Assembly: GCF_013624435.2 (NCBI RefSeq)
Contig: NZ_CP061768.1
Span: 434,001 to 498,000 of the forward strand
Length of the DNA stretch: 64,000 nt
DNA from: Nocardioides campestrisoli
GTDB taxonomy: Bacteria > Actinomycetota > Actinomycetes > Propionibacteriales > Nocardioidaceae
Direction: 5' to 3'
The notes under the pieces are model-generated. The model had not been told where the DNA came from. It did no database searches and saw nothing but the letters and a program-made list of their open reading frames with translations. Position numbers and translations under genes: made by a program. This document shows, one piece after another, positions 26,572-35,217 of this stretch (positions within the stretch are counted from its first letter, which is position 1; the number at the start of each line of letters is the position of its first letter).

Positions 26572-26621
26572 CGGCCCCGGAACTCCTCCATCATCCACCC
26601 GGCATCCCCTCGCTCCCAAAA

Positions 26622-26638
26622 CAGATATCGTATATTCT
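26622..26638 (+). promoter_or_regulatory. AT-rich regulon box 7
   Basis: CAGATATCGTATATTCT lies 19 bases before the GTG of the 26657 gene. It is nearly the same as box 10 (AGATATCGTATATAG) and, on the other strand, as box 3. The AGGAGG site follows at 26645-26650. Boxes 6 and 7 sit about 50 bases apart in the divergent region. Confidence 0.8.
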
Positions 26639-26656
26639 CCTATCAGGAGGTGCCGA

Positions 26657-27943
26657 GTGGTCGACACGACGACGTTCCGAGACGTCATGAGCCAGTGGCC
26701 CAGCGGGGTCACCGTGGTGACGACGCTGGCGGGTGACGGGGCGTGGCACGGCATGACGGCCAGCTCGTTCTCCAGCGTCAGCCTGGAGCCGCCGCTGGTC
26801 TCGATCTGTCTCACCAAGACGCTCTACTCCCACGAGCTGATCGCGGCGAGCGGGATCTTCGGGGTCAACGTGCTGGCCAAGGACCAGACCGACGTCGGTC
26901 GGCGGTTCGCGGGCATGGACGCCAGTGCCGACCGGTTCGCCGGCGAGACCTGGTCGACCGACCAGACGGGCGTGCCTTTGCTCGACTCGGCGCTGGGCTG
27001 GTTCGACTGCCGGGTCGTGCACGCCTACCCCGGCGGGGACCACACCATCTTCGTCGGTGAGGTCGTCGGCGCCCGCGCGGCTCGTCGTTCCGCGCCCCTG
27101 CTCTTCCACGCCCGGGGCTGGGGCCAGTTCGCCGACGTGCTGCCCGACGTGGCCGCGCTGTCGGACCCCGGTGTGGTCGGGGGACTGGCCGTCGCCGCGC
27201 GGGACCAGGAGGTCGCTCACGTCGCCGCGGGCGTGGCCGGTGCCGGCGCCCGGGTCCGGGTGGCCGACCTGACGGGTGCAGTCAGCCTCGAGGAGGCCGG
27301 CGCCATGGTCCCCCGCACGCTGCCGCTGGAGACCGCCAGTGTGCTGGTCGCCGACCGGGCCCAGGCCGACCTCGTCCTGGCCGCGGGCGTCAGTGTCGTG
27401 GAGATCTGCCTGGATCCCGGGAAGCCGGGGCGGACCGAGGAGCTTCTCGCGGCCCTGGGCGGGATCGAGTTCCGGAGCGCCGTGCGGATCCAGGACCCGT
27501 TCGCACCCGAGCGCCTGGACGTCGTCCTCGATGCGATCGAGCAGCTCGCGGCAGCCCGGGTGCTCGAGATCGGCGTGCCGGACACGGCGGGGTCGGCGAC
27601 CCCGTTGCGAGTGCGCGCCTTCCTCCAGGAGGCGGTGGCGCTGGCGCGACCGGTGCCGCTGCGGATGGGTCTGCACGACCGCGACCGCCTGGGCCTGGTC
27701 AAGGCGATCATCGCCCTCAAGAGTGGTGTGCGTCACTTCGACACCACTCTGGCCGGCATCGACGGAGCGGTGGCGACCGAGGACCTGGTCCGACTGCTCG
27801 AGGAGGTCGACGTGCACACCCCTGTCGACTCCGCCGCCCTGGCGGCACTGGCCCGGGAGCTCCGCGCCGGTGCACCCACCCCACTGACCCCGTCCTCGCT
27901 GGTCGAACCCAGCGGACCCCAGATCGTAGGAGCAGCAGGATGA
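26657..27943 (+). CDS. Fusion of a flavin reductase domain to a degenerate HMG-CoA-lyase-like TIM barrel
   Basis: A 428-residue protein. Residues 1-~165 are a flavin reductase of the FMN-binding split-barrel type (FRDVMSQWPSGVTVVTTLAG, TASSFSSVSLEPPLVSICL, FGVNVLAKDQ). Residues ~185-405 match the back half of DRE-TIM lyases (RVLEIGVPDTAGSATPLRVR, LHDRDRLGLVKAIIALKSGV, ATEDLVRLLEE). The RDGLQ catalytic motif, the HxH metal pair and the Cys loop are missing, so lyase activity is doubtful. GTG 26657 has AGGAGG at 6 bases. It overlaps the next gene (ATGA), so it probably supplies reduced flavin to that protein. Confidence 0.75.
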   Translation: MVDTTTFRDVMSQWPSGVTVVTTLAGDGAWHGMTASSFSSVSLEPPLVSICLTKTLYSHELIAASGIFGVNVLAKDQTDVGRRFAGMDASADRFAGETWSTDQTGVPLLDSALGWFDCRVVHAYPGGDHTIFVGEVVGARAARRSAPLLFHARGWGQFADVLPDVAALSDPGVVGGLAVAARDQEVAHVAAGVAGAGARVRVADLTGAVSLEEAGAMVPRTLPLETASVLVADRAQADLVLAAGVSVVEICLDPGKPGRTEELLAALGGIEFRSAVRIQDPFAPERLDVVLDAIEQLAAARVLEIGVPDTAGSATPLRVRAFLQEAVALARPVPLRMGLHDRDRLGLVKAIIALKSGVRHFDTTLAGIDGAVATEDLVRLLEEVDVHTPVDSAALAALARELRAGAPTPLTPSSLVEPSGPQIVGAAG

Positions 27944-29244
27944 CGTCGAAGACCACCGCAGAGCTCGTGTTCCCGGACCTCACCGAGGCGGAGCGGGAGC
28001 GGGCCAGGCGGGTCGAGTCCGTGCTGCCGACGATCGCCGCGGCCGCCGAGTCTGCCGACGAGCACGGTGCCTTGCCCGAGGGGCACCTCAAGCTGCTCGG
28101 CGACGCCGGGCTGCTGGGCCTGGTGGTGCCTGAGGAGTTCGGCGGTCTGGGTGGCGGCCTGCGCGACCTGGCCGCCACGACCTACGCGCTCGGCACGGTC
28201 TGCGGCTCCACCGCCCTCGCCTTCTTCTTCCACTGCTCCTCCTCCTCGCGGGGCATGCTGCCGCTGGCTGCGTTGGAGGCCGGTCTGTACAGCGAGGAGG
28301 AGGCGCCGGACGTCAGGGCCTTCGCGCACAAGGTGCTGCACCTGATGGGCAGGGACAAGAAGGCCATCGGCAACTTCGCCAGCGAGGCCGTCAAGGCCTC
28401 CAACGCCAACGTGCTGATCCGCACCACCGCGACCCGCACGGACGGCGGCTGGCTGCTCAACGGCGAGAAGTCCTTCGGCTGCCTCTCCGGGTCCGCCGAC
28501 TACTACCTCGTGACGGCTCGCCGCGACGACGTCGAGGGCCTGGATGCCCTGACGCTGTTCCTGGTGCCCCGGACCAGCGCAGGGGCTCGCCCGCGGGCGC
28601 CGTGGACCGGGCTGGGGATGCGCGCCTCGGACAACCACGGCCTGGTGCTGGAGGACTGCTTCGTCCCCGACGAGCTGTCGCTGGCAGTGCCGGGCGCCTT
28701 CACCCGGGCCACCCAGATGTCGCGCGGCTCGTGGGTCGGCAACCAGATCGCCATCGCCTCCATCTATGCCGGGATCGCGCAGGGCGCCTGGGCCTTCGCC
28801 CTCGACCGCACGATGCGGGCCACCTTCGCCGACACCGGCAAGCCGATCGCGTCCAGCCCGATGCACCAGGTCATCATCGGGGAGGGCGAGCGGCACCTGG
28901 CCGAGGCGCACCTGTGGCTGCGCCGCCAGGTCGACCTGGAGGCGAGCGACCCGCCGCTGCTGCCGAAGAACGAGGTCGTGCAGTCCTGGAAGCTCGCGAA
29001 GGGCGCCATCTGCGAGCACGCCCACGAGGTGGCCCTCTCGGCCCTGAAGATGTGCGGCACCTCCGGGGCCCTGATGGGCAACGTGACCGGCCGAGCCGTG
29101 CGCGACACCGCCATGGGACTGGTCCAGGCGTTCCCGGCGGAGCGGGGCAAGCTGGACCTGGCCAAGATGATCGTGGAGAACGAGGGCTGGGCGGGTCTCA
29201 CCACGACCGACAGCTTCCAGAAGCCGGCCGGGGCGCGATCATGA
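27940..29244 (+). CDS. Acyl-CoA dehydrogenase-fold flavoprotein, possibly a two-component monooxygenase
   Basis: A 434-residue protein of the acyl-CoA dehydrogenase fold (LVVPEEFGGLGGGLRDLAAT, TDGGWLLNGEKSFGCLSGSADYY, LGMRASDNHGLVLEDC). The usual C-terminal EGTNEI-type catalytic segment is absent; the end reads AFPAERGKLDLAKMIVENEG. With a flavin reductase encoded directly upstream in an ATGA overlap, it may be a flavin-dependent monooxygenase like DszC or HsaA rather than a dehydrogenase. The substrate is unknown. Confidence 0.75.
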   Translation: MTSKTTAELVFPDLTEAERERARRVESVLPTIAAAAESADEHGALPEGHLKLLGDAGLLGLVVPEEFGGLGGGLRDLAATTYALGTVCGSTALAFFFHCSSSSRGMLPLAALEAGLYSEEEAPDVRAFAHKVLHLMGRDKKAIGNFASEAVKASNANVLIRTTATRTDGGWLLNGEKSFGCLSGSADYYLVTARRDDVEGLDALTLFLVPRTSAGARPRAPWTGLGMRASDNHGLVLEDCFVPDELSLAVPGAFTRATQMSRGSWVGNQIAIASIYAGIAQGAWAFALDRTMRATFADTGKPIASSPMHQVIIGEGERHLAEAHLWLRRQVDLEASDPPLLPKNEVVQSWKLAKGAICEHAHEVALSALKMCGTSGALMGNVTGRAVRDTAMGLVQAFPAERGKLDLAKMIVENEGWAGLTTTDSFQKPAGARS

Positions 29245-30749
29245 GCGAGTCGTCGGCGGTCTCGGTGCCACGAGCCGACCTCGTGGTCCCGGCCGTGGAG
29301 CAGCTCGTCGACGGCGTCTGGTCGACGCCCGGTGACCTGCTGGGGCTCGGCCTGATCGATCCGTTCACCGGCGAGGCTCTGGGCGAGGCCGTCGCCAGCA
29401 CCGAGAGCGACGTCGAGACCGCGCTCGCAGCAGCGCACCGGGTGCACGCCACCGCCGCGTGGAGCGACGTCCCGGTCGAGCGGCGAGCCGAGATCCTCGA
29501 CGCCGTGGGGGAGGCCCTCGCGGCCGAGCTGCCGAGGCTGGCGGCACTCGAGTCGCTCGCCACGGGCGTGCCGATCACCCAGACCAGCATCGTCGCGGTG
29601 ATCGTTCCCGGCGCCTTCCACCTGGCCGCCGAGATGCTGCGCGCGGGCGTGCTGCTGGAGACCCGGGTCGGAGAGTCCGGCCACCAGGTCGAGGTGCACC
29701 GGCTGTCCCAGGGGCCGGCGCTGTGCCTGGTGCCGTGGAACGCCCCGGCGCCGATGGCCGCACACAAGATCGCCTCATCCCTCGCCGCCGGCGCGCCGAC
29801 CCTGCTCAAGCCGAGCGAGTACGCGCCGTGGGGCACCACCGAGCTGGCTCGCGTGGTGGACCGGGTGCTCGGCGAGCAGCAGGTGGCCCCCGGCACGTTC
29901 CAGCTGCTCCAGGGCGGCGCGTCGGTCGGCGGACGGATGGTCAACGACCGACGGGTGCGCGCGGTCTCCTTCACCGGCGGGCTGGCCGCTGGCCGCGCCA
30001 TCGCCGCGGCCTGCGCCGCCAACTTCACCGCCCTCCAGCTCGAGCTCGGCGGCAACAACCCGCTCGTGGTCATGCCTGACGCCGAGATCGAGGATGCGGC
30101 CCGTGCCGCGGCCGAGCTGCTGACCACCCTCAACGGCCAGTGGTGCCGGGCGTTGGGCCGCCTCGTCGTGCCGGAGGAGATGGCCGACGACCTGCTCAAG
30201 CGGATCGGCGCCCGGCTGGCCGACCTGAAGGTCGGCGACCCGCTGGACCCGACCACCGAGCTGGGGCCGATCGTGCACCCGGGCCACCTCGCCCGGCTGC
30301 GCGCCGAGATCGAGACCCGGGTCGCCGCGGGCGGAACGGAGCACTCCTTCACGCCGCTCCCCGAGTCGGGCGGCAGCTTCCTGGCTCCCACCCTGCTCAC
30401 CGGCGTGCCTGACGAGGCGTCCGAGGACGAGATGTTCGGGCCCGTCGCCACGGTCCACCCCTACGCCGACCTCGACGAGGCCGTGGCCCTGGCCAACGGC
30501 ACGCCGTTCGGTCTCGAGGGCTACGTCGTGGGCGCCGACACCGAGGCGGCGCTCGCGGTGGCCCGTCGGGTCCGCGCCGGCGAGGTCAAGGTGAACGGCT
30601 CGACGATCATGAGCCTGCACCTGATGACGCCCCGCCCCGCCTGGGGGCTCTCCGGCATGGGCGAGGAGGGGAGCATCGAGACGATCCGCGTCTTCACCTG
30701 CGCCCGGGTGGTCGGCGTCGAGGGCGGCTTCGCGCTGCACGGAGGATGA
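29241..30749 (+). CDS. Aldehyde dehydrogenase, copy 1
   Basis: A 502-residue ALDH-superfamily enzyme: cofactor segment LVPWNAPAPMAAHKIASSLA, glycine motif SFTGGLAAGR, the Glu in LQLELGGNNPLVVM and the nucleophile Cys in LNGQWCRALGRLV. It oxidises an aldehyde to an acid with NAD(P). Start in an ATGA overlap. The EFG motif near the C-terminus is changed to DEMFGPVA, which is common. Phytenal or a ring-derived aldehyde are possible substrates. Confidence 0.9.
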   Translation: MSESSAVSVPRADLVVPAVEQLVDGVWSTPGDLLGLGLIDPFTGEALGEAVASTESDVETALAAAHRVHATAAWSDVPVERRAEILDAVGEALAAELPRLAALESLATGVPITQTSIVAVIVPGAFHLAAEMLRAGVLLETRVGESGHQVEVHRLSQGPALCLVPWNAPAPMAAHKIASSLAAGAPTLLKPSEYAPWGTTELARVVDRVLGEQQVAPGTFQLLQGGASVGGRMVNDRRVRAVSFTGGLAAGRAIAAACAANFTALQLELGGNNPLVVMPDAEIEDAARAAAELLTTLNGQWCRALGRLVVPEEMADDLLKRIGARLADLKVGDPLDPTTELGPIVHPGHLARLRAEIETRVAAGGTEHSFTPLPESGGSFLAPTLLTGVPDEASEDEMFGPVATVHPYADLDEAVALANGTPFGLEGYVVGADTEAALAVARRVRAGEVKVNGSTIMSLHLMTPRPAWGLSGMGEEGSIETIRVFTCARVVGVEGGFALHGG

Positions 30750-31663
30750 CGAGCGCGACCGCGTCTGCCCAGCGGCTGCGGGAGCTGCTCGACGGGCCGG
30801 CCGTGGTGCGCCTGCCAGGCGTCTTCGACGCCCCCTCGTCGGCCCTCGCCGCGCAGGCCGGCGCCTCGGCCGTGTGTCTGTCCGGGGCCACCGTCTCCGC
30901 CGTCGATCTGGGGGTGCCCGACCTCGGCTTCGTGCACGGCACGGACATCGCCCGGCGGGCGGCCTCCCTGGTGCCGTCCCTGGACGGGGTGCCGCTGCTC
31001 GCCGACGCCGACACCGGCTACGGGCATGCGCTCCAGGCCCGGCAGACCGCCAGGTCGTACGCAGCCGCCGGGATAGCCGGACTGCACCTGGAGGACCAGG
31101 AGTCGCCCAAGCGGTGCGGGCACCTGGCGGGCAAGTCGGTGGTGGACGCGGCCGAGGCTGCCGGACGGGTCCGGGCGGCGGTCGAGGCCGGCACCGGTCT
31201 GGTCGTCGTGGCTCGTACCGACGCCCTGTCGGTGCGGGGGCTGAGCTCGGTGGTGGAGCGCTGCCTGGCCTTCGCCGACGCCGGCGCCGACGCGGTCTTC
31301 GTGGAGGGTGCCGGGCTCGCCGAGCTGGAGGAGGTCGCCGCCGCCCTGGCCGCCCGCGGCCACCGGACCCCCCAGGTCTACAACCGCTCCGAGGCAGGTG
31401 GCGCGATCGACTCCGGCCCCGGCGACGAGGAGCTCTACCAGGTCGGGGTGCGACTGGTGATCCACCCGGTCTCCGCGCTGCTGGCCGCGGCGTACGCCGT
31501 CCGCCGCGCGATGAACGAGATCCTGACCAGCGGCCACGCCGGGAGCGTGGACCGCCTGGCCTGGCCCGAGCTGACCGACCTCGTCGGGCTGCCCGGACTG
31601 CTCGATGACGAACAGCGCTACGCCGCCCCTTCGGCGGCCCGGTTGGAGGAGCGAAGCAGATGA
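30746..31663 (+). CDS. Isocitrate lyase / PEP mutase-family C-C lyase
   Basis: A 305-residue lyase of the ICL/PEPM superfamily. LLADADTGYGHALQ gives the metal-binding Asp residues, and HLEDQESPKRCGHLAGKSVV the active-site Lys-Arg-Cys-Gly-His loop. Family members split methylisocitrate, oxaloacetate and 2,3-dimethylmalate. A dialkylmalate lyase activity would fit alkyl-maleates made from pyrrole rings, but methylisocitrate lyase or oxaloacetate decarboxylase are equally allowed by sequence. ATGA overlaps on both sides. Confidence 0.85.
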   Translation: MTSATASAQRLRELLDGPAVVRLPGVFDAPSSALAAQAGASAVCLSGATVSAVDLGVPDLGFVHGTDIARRAASLVPSLDGVPLLADADTGYGHALQARQTARSYAAAGIAGLHLEDQESPKRCGHLAGKSVVDAAEAAGRVRAAVEAGTGLVVVARTDALSVRGLSSVVERCLAFADAGADAVFVEGAGLAELEEVAAALAARGHRTPQVYNRSEAGGAIDSGPGDEELYQVGVRLVIHPVSALLAAAYAVRRAMNEILTSGHAGSVDRLAWPELTDLVGLPGLLDDEQRYAAPSAARLEERSR

Positions 31664-32874
31664 GCGACGACCAGCAGACGGTGATCGTGGTGGGCGCGGG
31701 ACCGGTCGGCCTGACCGCGGCGCTCGTCCTCGCCCGGGCGGGGATCAGCGTCCGCGTCCTGGAGGCCGGCGAGGGCCTGGCGGCGGAGTCACGTGCCTCC
31801 ACCTACCACCCGCCGAGCCTGGAGATGCTCGACGATCTCGGGGTGCTCGAGCCGCTGATGGAGCGTGGCCTGGTCTCCACCGGCTTCCAGTACCGCGACC
31901 GCCGTACCGGGCCGATCGCCGACCTCGACCTCGGCGTCCTGGCCGAGGACACCCGGTTCCCGTTCCGGGTCCAGTGCGAGCAGAGCAAGCTGACCCCGAT
32001 CCTGCTGGCGGCCCTGGGCGAGCTGCCGCACGTGCGGGTGGAGTTCTCCCAGCGGGTGGTGCAGGCCGAGACGGTCGGCCAGCGCGCGTGGGTCGGCACC
32101 GCGTCCGGCGACGTGCTCACCGCCGACTGGGTGGTGGGTGCGGACGGCGCCAGCTCCCTGGTGCGGCAGAGCGCCGGCTTCGAGTTCGAGGGGATGACCT
32201 ATCCCGAGCGCTTCCTGGTGGCCTCCACCACCGAGGACCTGGCCACGATCCTGCCCGGCGTCGCGGCGGTCAACTACGTCTTCGACCCCGAGGAGTGGCT
32301 GGTGCTGCTCCGCACCCCGGAGCACTGGCGGATCCTCTTCCCGACGGACCCCGAGACCGCCGACGAGGTGGAGATCGACCCCGCGCGGATCCAGGCGCGC
32401 CTGGCCGGCGTCGTCGACCTCGGTCGGGACTGGGACGTCCTGCACACGACGCTCTACCGGGTGCACCAGCGGGTGGCCGACACCTTCCGCAAGGGACGGC
32501 TGGTCCTGGTCGGCGACGCGGCCCACATCAACAACCCCCTCGGGGGCATGGGCATGAACAGCGGCCTGCACGACGCCGTCCTCCAGGCCGCGGCGCTGGT
32601 GCGGGTGCTGACCGGCACCGGCACCGAGGCCGAGCTGGACGAGGTCTGCGAGGCGCGGCGGCAGGTGGCCCTCTCCTACGTCAAGACCATCACCCACGAC
32701 AACTGGGAGCGGCTGCGCCAGACCGACCCGGAGGCGCAGCGGGCCTACCACGACGAGCTGCGCGCCCTGGCCGCCGACCCGGCGAGGATGCGCGCCCACC
32801 TGCTCAACACCTCGATGATCAACTCGCTGCGCGGGGGACGTCCCGTGGCGACGGTCGGCGGGGTCCCTCAGTGA
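31660..32874 (+). CDS. FAD-dependent aromatic-type monooxygenase
   Basis: A 404-residue class A flavin monooxygenase. The FAD-binding VVGAGPVGLTAALVLARAG lies at the N-terminus, the DG motif in WVVGADGASSLVRQ, and the second FAD motif in LVGDAAHINNPLGGMGMNSG. These hydroxylate (hetero)aromatic rings with NAD(P)H and oxygen. The relatives I recall act on phenols, resorcinols and pyridine carboxylates. A pyrrole or maleimide-type substrate is possible here. Overlaps the next gene by GTGA. Confidence 0.88.
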   Translation: MSDDQQTVIVVGAGPVGLTAALVLARAGISVRVLEAGEGLAAESRASTYHPPSLEMLDDLGVLEPLMERGLVSTGFQYRDRRTGPIADLDLGVLAEDTRFPFRVQCEQSKLTPILLAALGELPHVRVEFSQRVVQAETVGQRAWVGTASGDVLTADWVVGADGASSLVRQSAGFEFEGMTYPERFLVASTTEDLATILPGVAAVNYVFDPEEWLVLLRTPEHWRILFPTDPETADEVEIDPARIQARLAGVVDLGRDWDVLHTTLYRVHQRVADTFRKGRLVLVGDAAHINNPLGGMGMNSGLHDAVLQAAALVRVLTGTGTEAELDEVCEARRQVALSYVKTITHDNWERLRQTDPEAQRAYHDELRALAADPARMRAHLLNTSMINSLRGGRPVATVGGVPQ

Positions 32875-34304
32875 TCACCCGCCACAACCCGGCACGTCCC
32901 GACGAGGTGGTCGGGACGGTCGAGGTCACCACCCCCGCGCAGGTCGACGCCCAGGTCCGGGCGGCCGCGCTCGCGCAGGTCCCGTGGGCCAGGACGCCGG
33001 TGGCCGAGCGGGCCGCCCTCCTCCTGCGGGCCGCGGACGCGCTCGACCCGCTGCTCGACGAGATCGCCGAGCTGGCCTCCCGCGAGACCGGCAAGGTGCT
33101 GGCCGACGCGCGCGGCGAGGCGGGGTTCGCCGTCGCCGTGCTGCGCTGGTACGCCGGCCGGGCGGCCGAGGTGATGGCCGACCGGCACGAGGACGCCGAC
33201 CGAGGACGCCTGCGGACCAGGCACCGCCCGTTCGGCGTGGTCGCCGCGATCACCCCGTGGAACGCGCCCCTGGTCCTCACTGCGCTCAAGGTGGCGCCCG
33301 CGCTGGTGGCCGGCAACGCCGTCGTGGTGAAGCCGTCGCCGCTGGCGCCGTTCGCCGCCGGCCGGTTCCTGGCGGCGGTCGCGGCGGTGCTGCCCGAGCA
33401 CCTGCTCGGCGTGGTGCACGGCGAGGTCGAGACGGCCACCGCGCTGGTCGGGCACGAGATGGTCTCCCGGGTGGCCTTCACCGGGGGCGACGTCGCCGGG
33501 CGGGCGATCGCGTCGCTGGCCGGGCGCAGCCTGACCCCCAGCGTGCTCGAGCTCGGGGGCAACGATCCCGCGCTGCTGCTGCCGGACGCCGACCTGGACG
33601 ACGCGGCGTACGAGCGGCTGGTGATGGCGGCGTTCGCCACCAGTGGACAGGTCTGCATGGCGCTGAAGCGCCTCTACGTTCCGGCGTCGCGGCTCGAGGA
33701 GGTGGTCGCCGGCCTGGTGCGGGCGGCCGACCGGGTGCTGCACGTCGGCGATCCGCTGACCACCGGAGTCACCATGGGGCCGGTGGTCAGCGCGGAGTCG
33801 GCCGCCCGGGTCCGCGGGCTGGTCGCCCGGGCTGCCGAGGAGGGCGCCGAGGTGGTCGAGATCGGCACCGTGGTCGGTGACCTGTCCCACGGGCACTACG
33901 TCCGGCCCACGCTGGTGCTCGGGGCGCACGACGAGAGCCCCGTGGTCGCCGAGGAGCAGTTCGGTCCCACGTTGCCGGTGCTCTCCTACGACTCGGTCGA
34001 GGAGGCCGTGGCCCGCGCCAACTCCGGAGAGCTCGGCCTGGGGGCGTCGGTCTGGTCGGCCGACGAGGAGCTGGCCTTCGAGGTGGCCGCGCGGCTCGAG
34101 GCGGGATTCACCTTCGTCAACACCCACAACCGCACCGGGATGGCCCTGCACGCGCCGTTCGGCGGGGTCAAGCGCTCCGGCTGGGGCCGCGAGTACGGCG
34201 ACGACGGGCTGCTGGAGTACGTCCAGCCGTGCGTGACCCACCTGCCGGGCGCCTTCCGGGCCGGTGCTGCCGGACTCTCCGCCTCGGCGTACCCGAGCAC
34301 CTGA
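32871..34304 (+). CDS. Aldehyde dehydrogenase (succinate-semialdehyde-type), copy 2
   Basis: A 477-residue ALDH. ITPWNAPLVLTALKVAPALV binds the cofactor, VAFTGGDVAGR follows, the Glu lies in LELGGNDPALLLPDAD and the Cys in TSGQVCMALKRLYVP. GTG 32871 overlaps the previous stop. It closes a six-gene unit that begins at 26657. It is not closely similar to copy 1 (different cofactor and Cys segments), so the two ALDHs probably act on different aldehydes. Confidence 0.9.
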   Translation: MITRHNPARPDEVVGTVEVTTPAQVDAQVRAAALAQVPWARTPVAERAALLLRAADALDPLLDEIAELASRETGKVLADARGEAGFAVAVLRWYAGRAAEVMADRHEDADRGRLRTRHRPFGVVAAITPWNAPLVLTALKVAPALVAGNAVVVKPSPLAPFAAGRFLAAVAAVLPEHLLGVVHGEVETATALVGHEMVSRVAFTGGDVAGRAIASLAGRSLTPSVLELGGNDPALLLPDADLDDAAYERLVMAAFATSGQVCMALKRLYVPASRLEEVVAGLVRAADRVLHVGDPLTTGVTMGPVVSAESAARVRGLVARAAEEGAEVVEIGTVVGDLSHGHYVRPTLVLGAHDESPVVAEEQFGPTLPVLSYDSVEEAVARANSGELGLGASVWSADEELAFEVAARLEAGFTFVNTHNRTGMALHAPFGGVKRSGWGREYGDDGLLEYVQPCVTHLPGAFRAGAAGLSASAYPST

Positions 34305-34350
34305 GACGGAGGGGCGACTTCTCGAGGTCGTCCCTCCCCAGCGGTGCGTT

Positions 34351-34368
34351 GATAGGATATATTTTCTC
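34351..34368 (+). promoter_or_regulatory. AT-rich regulon box 8, promoter of the tetrapyrrole core operon
   Basis: GATAGGATATATTTTCTC in the 93-base gap before the RCCR-like gene at 34398. It keeps GGATATAT but lacks the YGAT half. GAGAGGGA before the ATG is the ribosome binding site. It allows eight genes (34398-41460) to be expressed from one start. Confidence 0.65.
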
Positions 34369-34397
34369 TGGAGAAGTCGTTCACGAGAGGGAGACGC

Positions 34398-35207
34398 ATG
34401 ACCCAGAACCTCAAGTCGGTGCAGGAGTACTTCGACGACGCGGGTCCCACCGACGTGACGGCGCTCTTCGCCGACTGGAAGGCGCTGGTCGACCGGCTCA
34501 GTGCCAAGGTGCAGCAGCGGTTCGAGCTCGAGCGTGACCCCTCGACCCTGGAGCTGGAGGCGTTCACCAGCGAGAACGGCCCTTCGGGCAGCGTGCGCGG
34601 ATACTCCGGCCCCGAGATCGACTGGATGATCCACTCGCACATGGAGAACGCCGCCGCCGGCTTCGTCAACGTGCACCTGACCATCTGGCTCGGCCCGCAG
34701 GTGCGGGTGCCGCACTTCGGCATGGCGCTGGGTGCCTTCCCGCAGGGGTGGCTCTTCCTCGACTCCGTGCCGCGGTCCAACCTGCTCGTCGACACCGAGT
34801 CGTTCGACGCCTACTACGCACCGCTCAACGACGAGTGGGAGCGGATCCAGGCGGAGAACGACTGGCTGCAGCCCTTCGTGAGCCGCAGCGCGTTCGTGCG
34901 CGCCAGTCTCTCGCCCACCGCCTACTGCATGATGGGGCCGGGCGACCGCCGGACCACCGACCTGGTCACCGACCTGGCGGAGCGCCACCTCGACCGCTGG
35001 CTCGGGTGGGTGGACGAGGCGCAGCCCGTCCCGGTCGAGGAGCAGGCCGCGCTCGCCGCGCAGGACGAGCTGGTGCGCCGCAACATCGCCGAGCGTGACC
35101 CCGCCAACGAGATGGGAGACCGGTTCTTCGGACCGGAGATGACCCAGCAGCTGGTGCGTGCGCTCTGGGGTGGAGACCGTCAGCTTCCCCGGCCGCACCA
35201 GCGCTGA
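34398..35207 (+). CDS. Red chlorophyll catabolite reductase (RCCR)-like protein, copy 1
   Basis: A 269-residue protein that matches plant RCCR along nearly its whole length, judged from memory of the plant sequence. Shared blocks are SVRGYSGPEIDWMIHSHM (65-82), VPHFGMALG (104-112), LDSVPRSNLLVDTESFDAYY (121-140), VSRSAFVRASLSPTAYCM (161-178) and RRNIAERDPANEMGDRFFG (227-245). Asp234 in the last block aligns with the conserved functional Asp of RCCR; the Glu in the VPHF block is Ala here. RCCR is a ferredoxin-dependent bilin reductase-fold enzyme that reduces red chlorophyll catabolite. A PAO-like gene lies two genes downstream. Confidence 0.8.
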   Translation: MTQNLKSVQEYFDDAGPTDVTALFADWKALVDRLSAKVQQRFELERDPSTLELEAFTSENGPSGSVRGYSGPEIDWMIHSHMENAAAGFVNVHLTIWLGPQVRVPHFGMALGAFPQGWLFLDSVPRSNLLVDTESFDAYYAPLNDEWERIQAENDWLQPFVSRSAFVRASLSPTAYCMMGPGDRRTTDLVTDLAERHLDRWLGWVDEAQPVPVEEQAALAAQDELVRRNIAERDPANEMGDRFFGPEMTQQLVRALWGGDRQLPRPHQR

Positions 35208-35217
35208 GGGCAGCCGC

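Noticed and set aside
13096..32874. Nicotinate (maleamate) degradation cluster
   Set aside because: Maleate isomerase-, maleamate amidase- and FAD-monooxygenase-like genes hint at it, but no nicotinate hydroxylase, no 2,5-dihydroxypyridine dioxygenase and no N-formylmaleamate deformylase next to them is seen, and the RCCR/PAO set points elsewhere.
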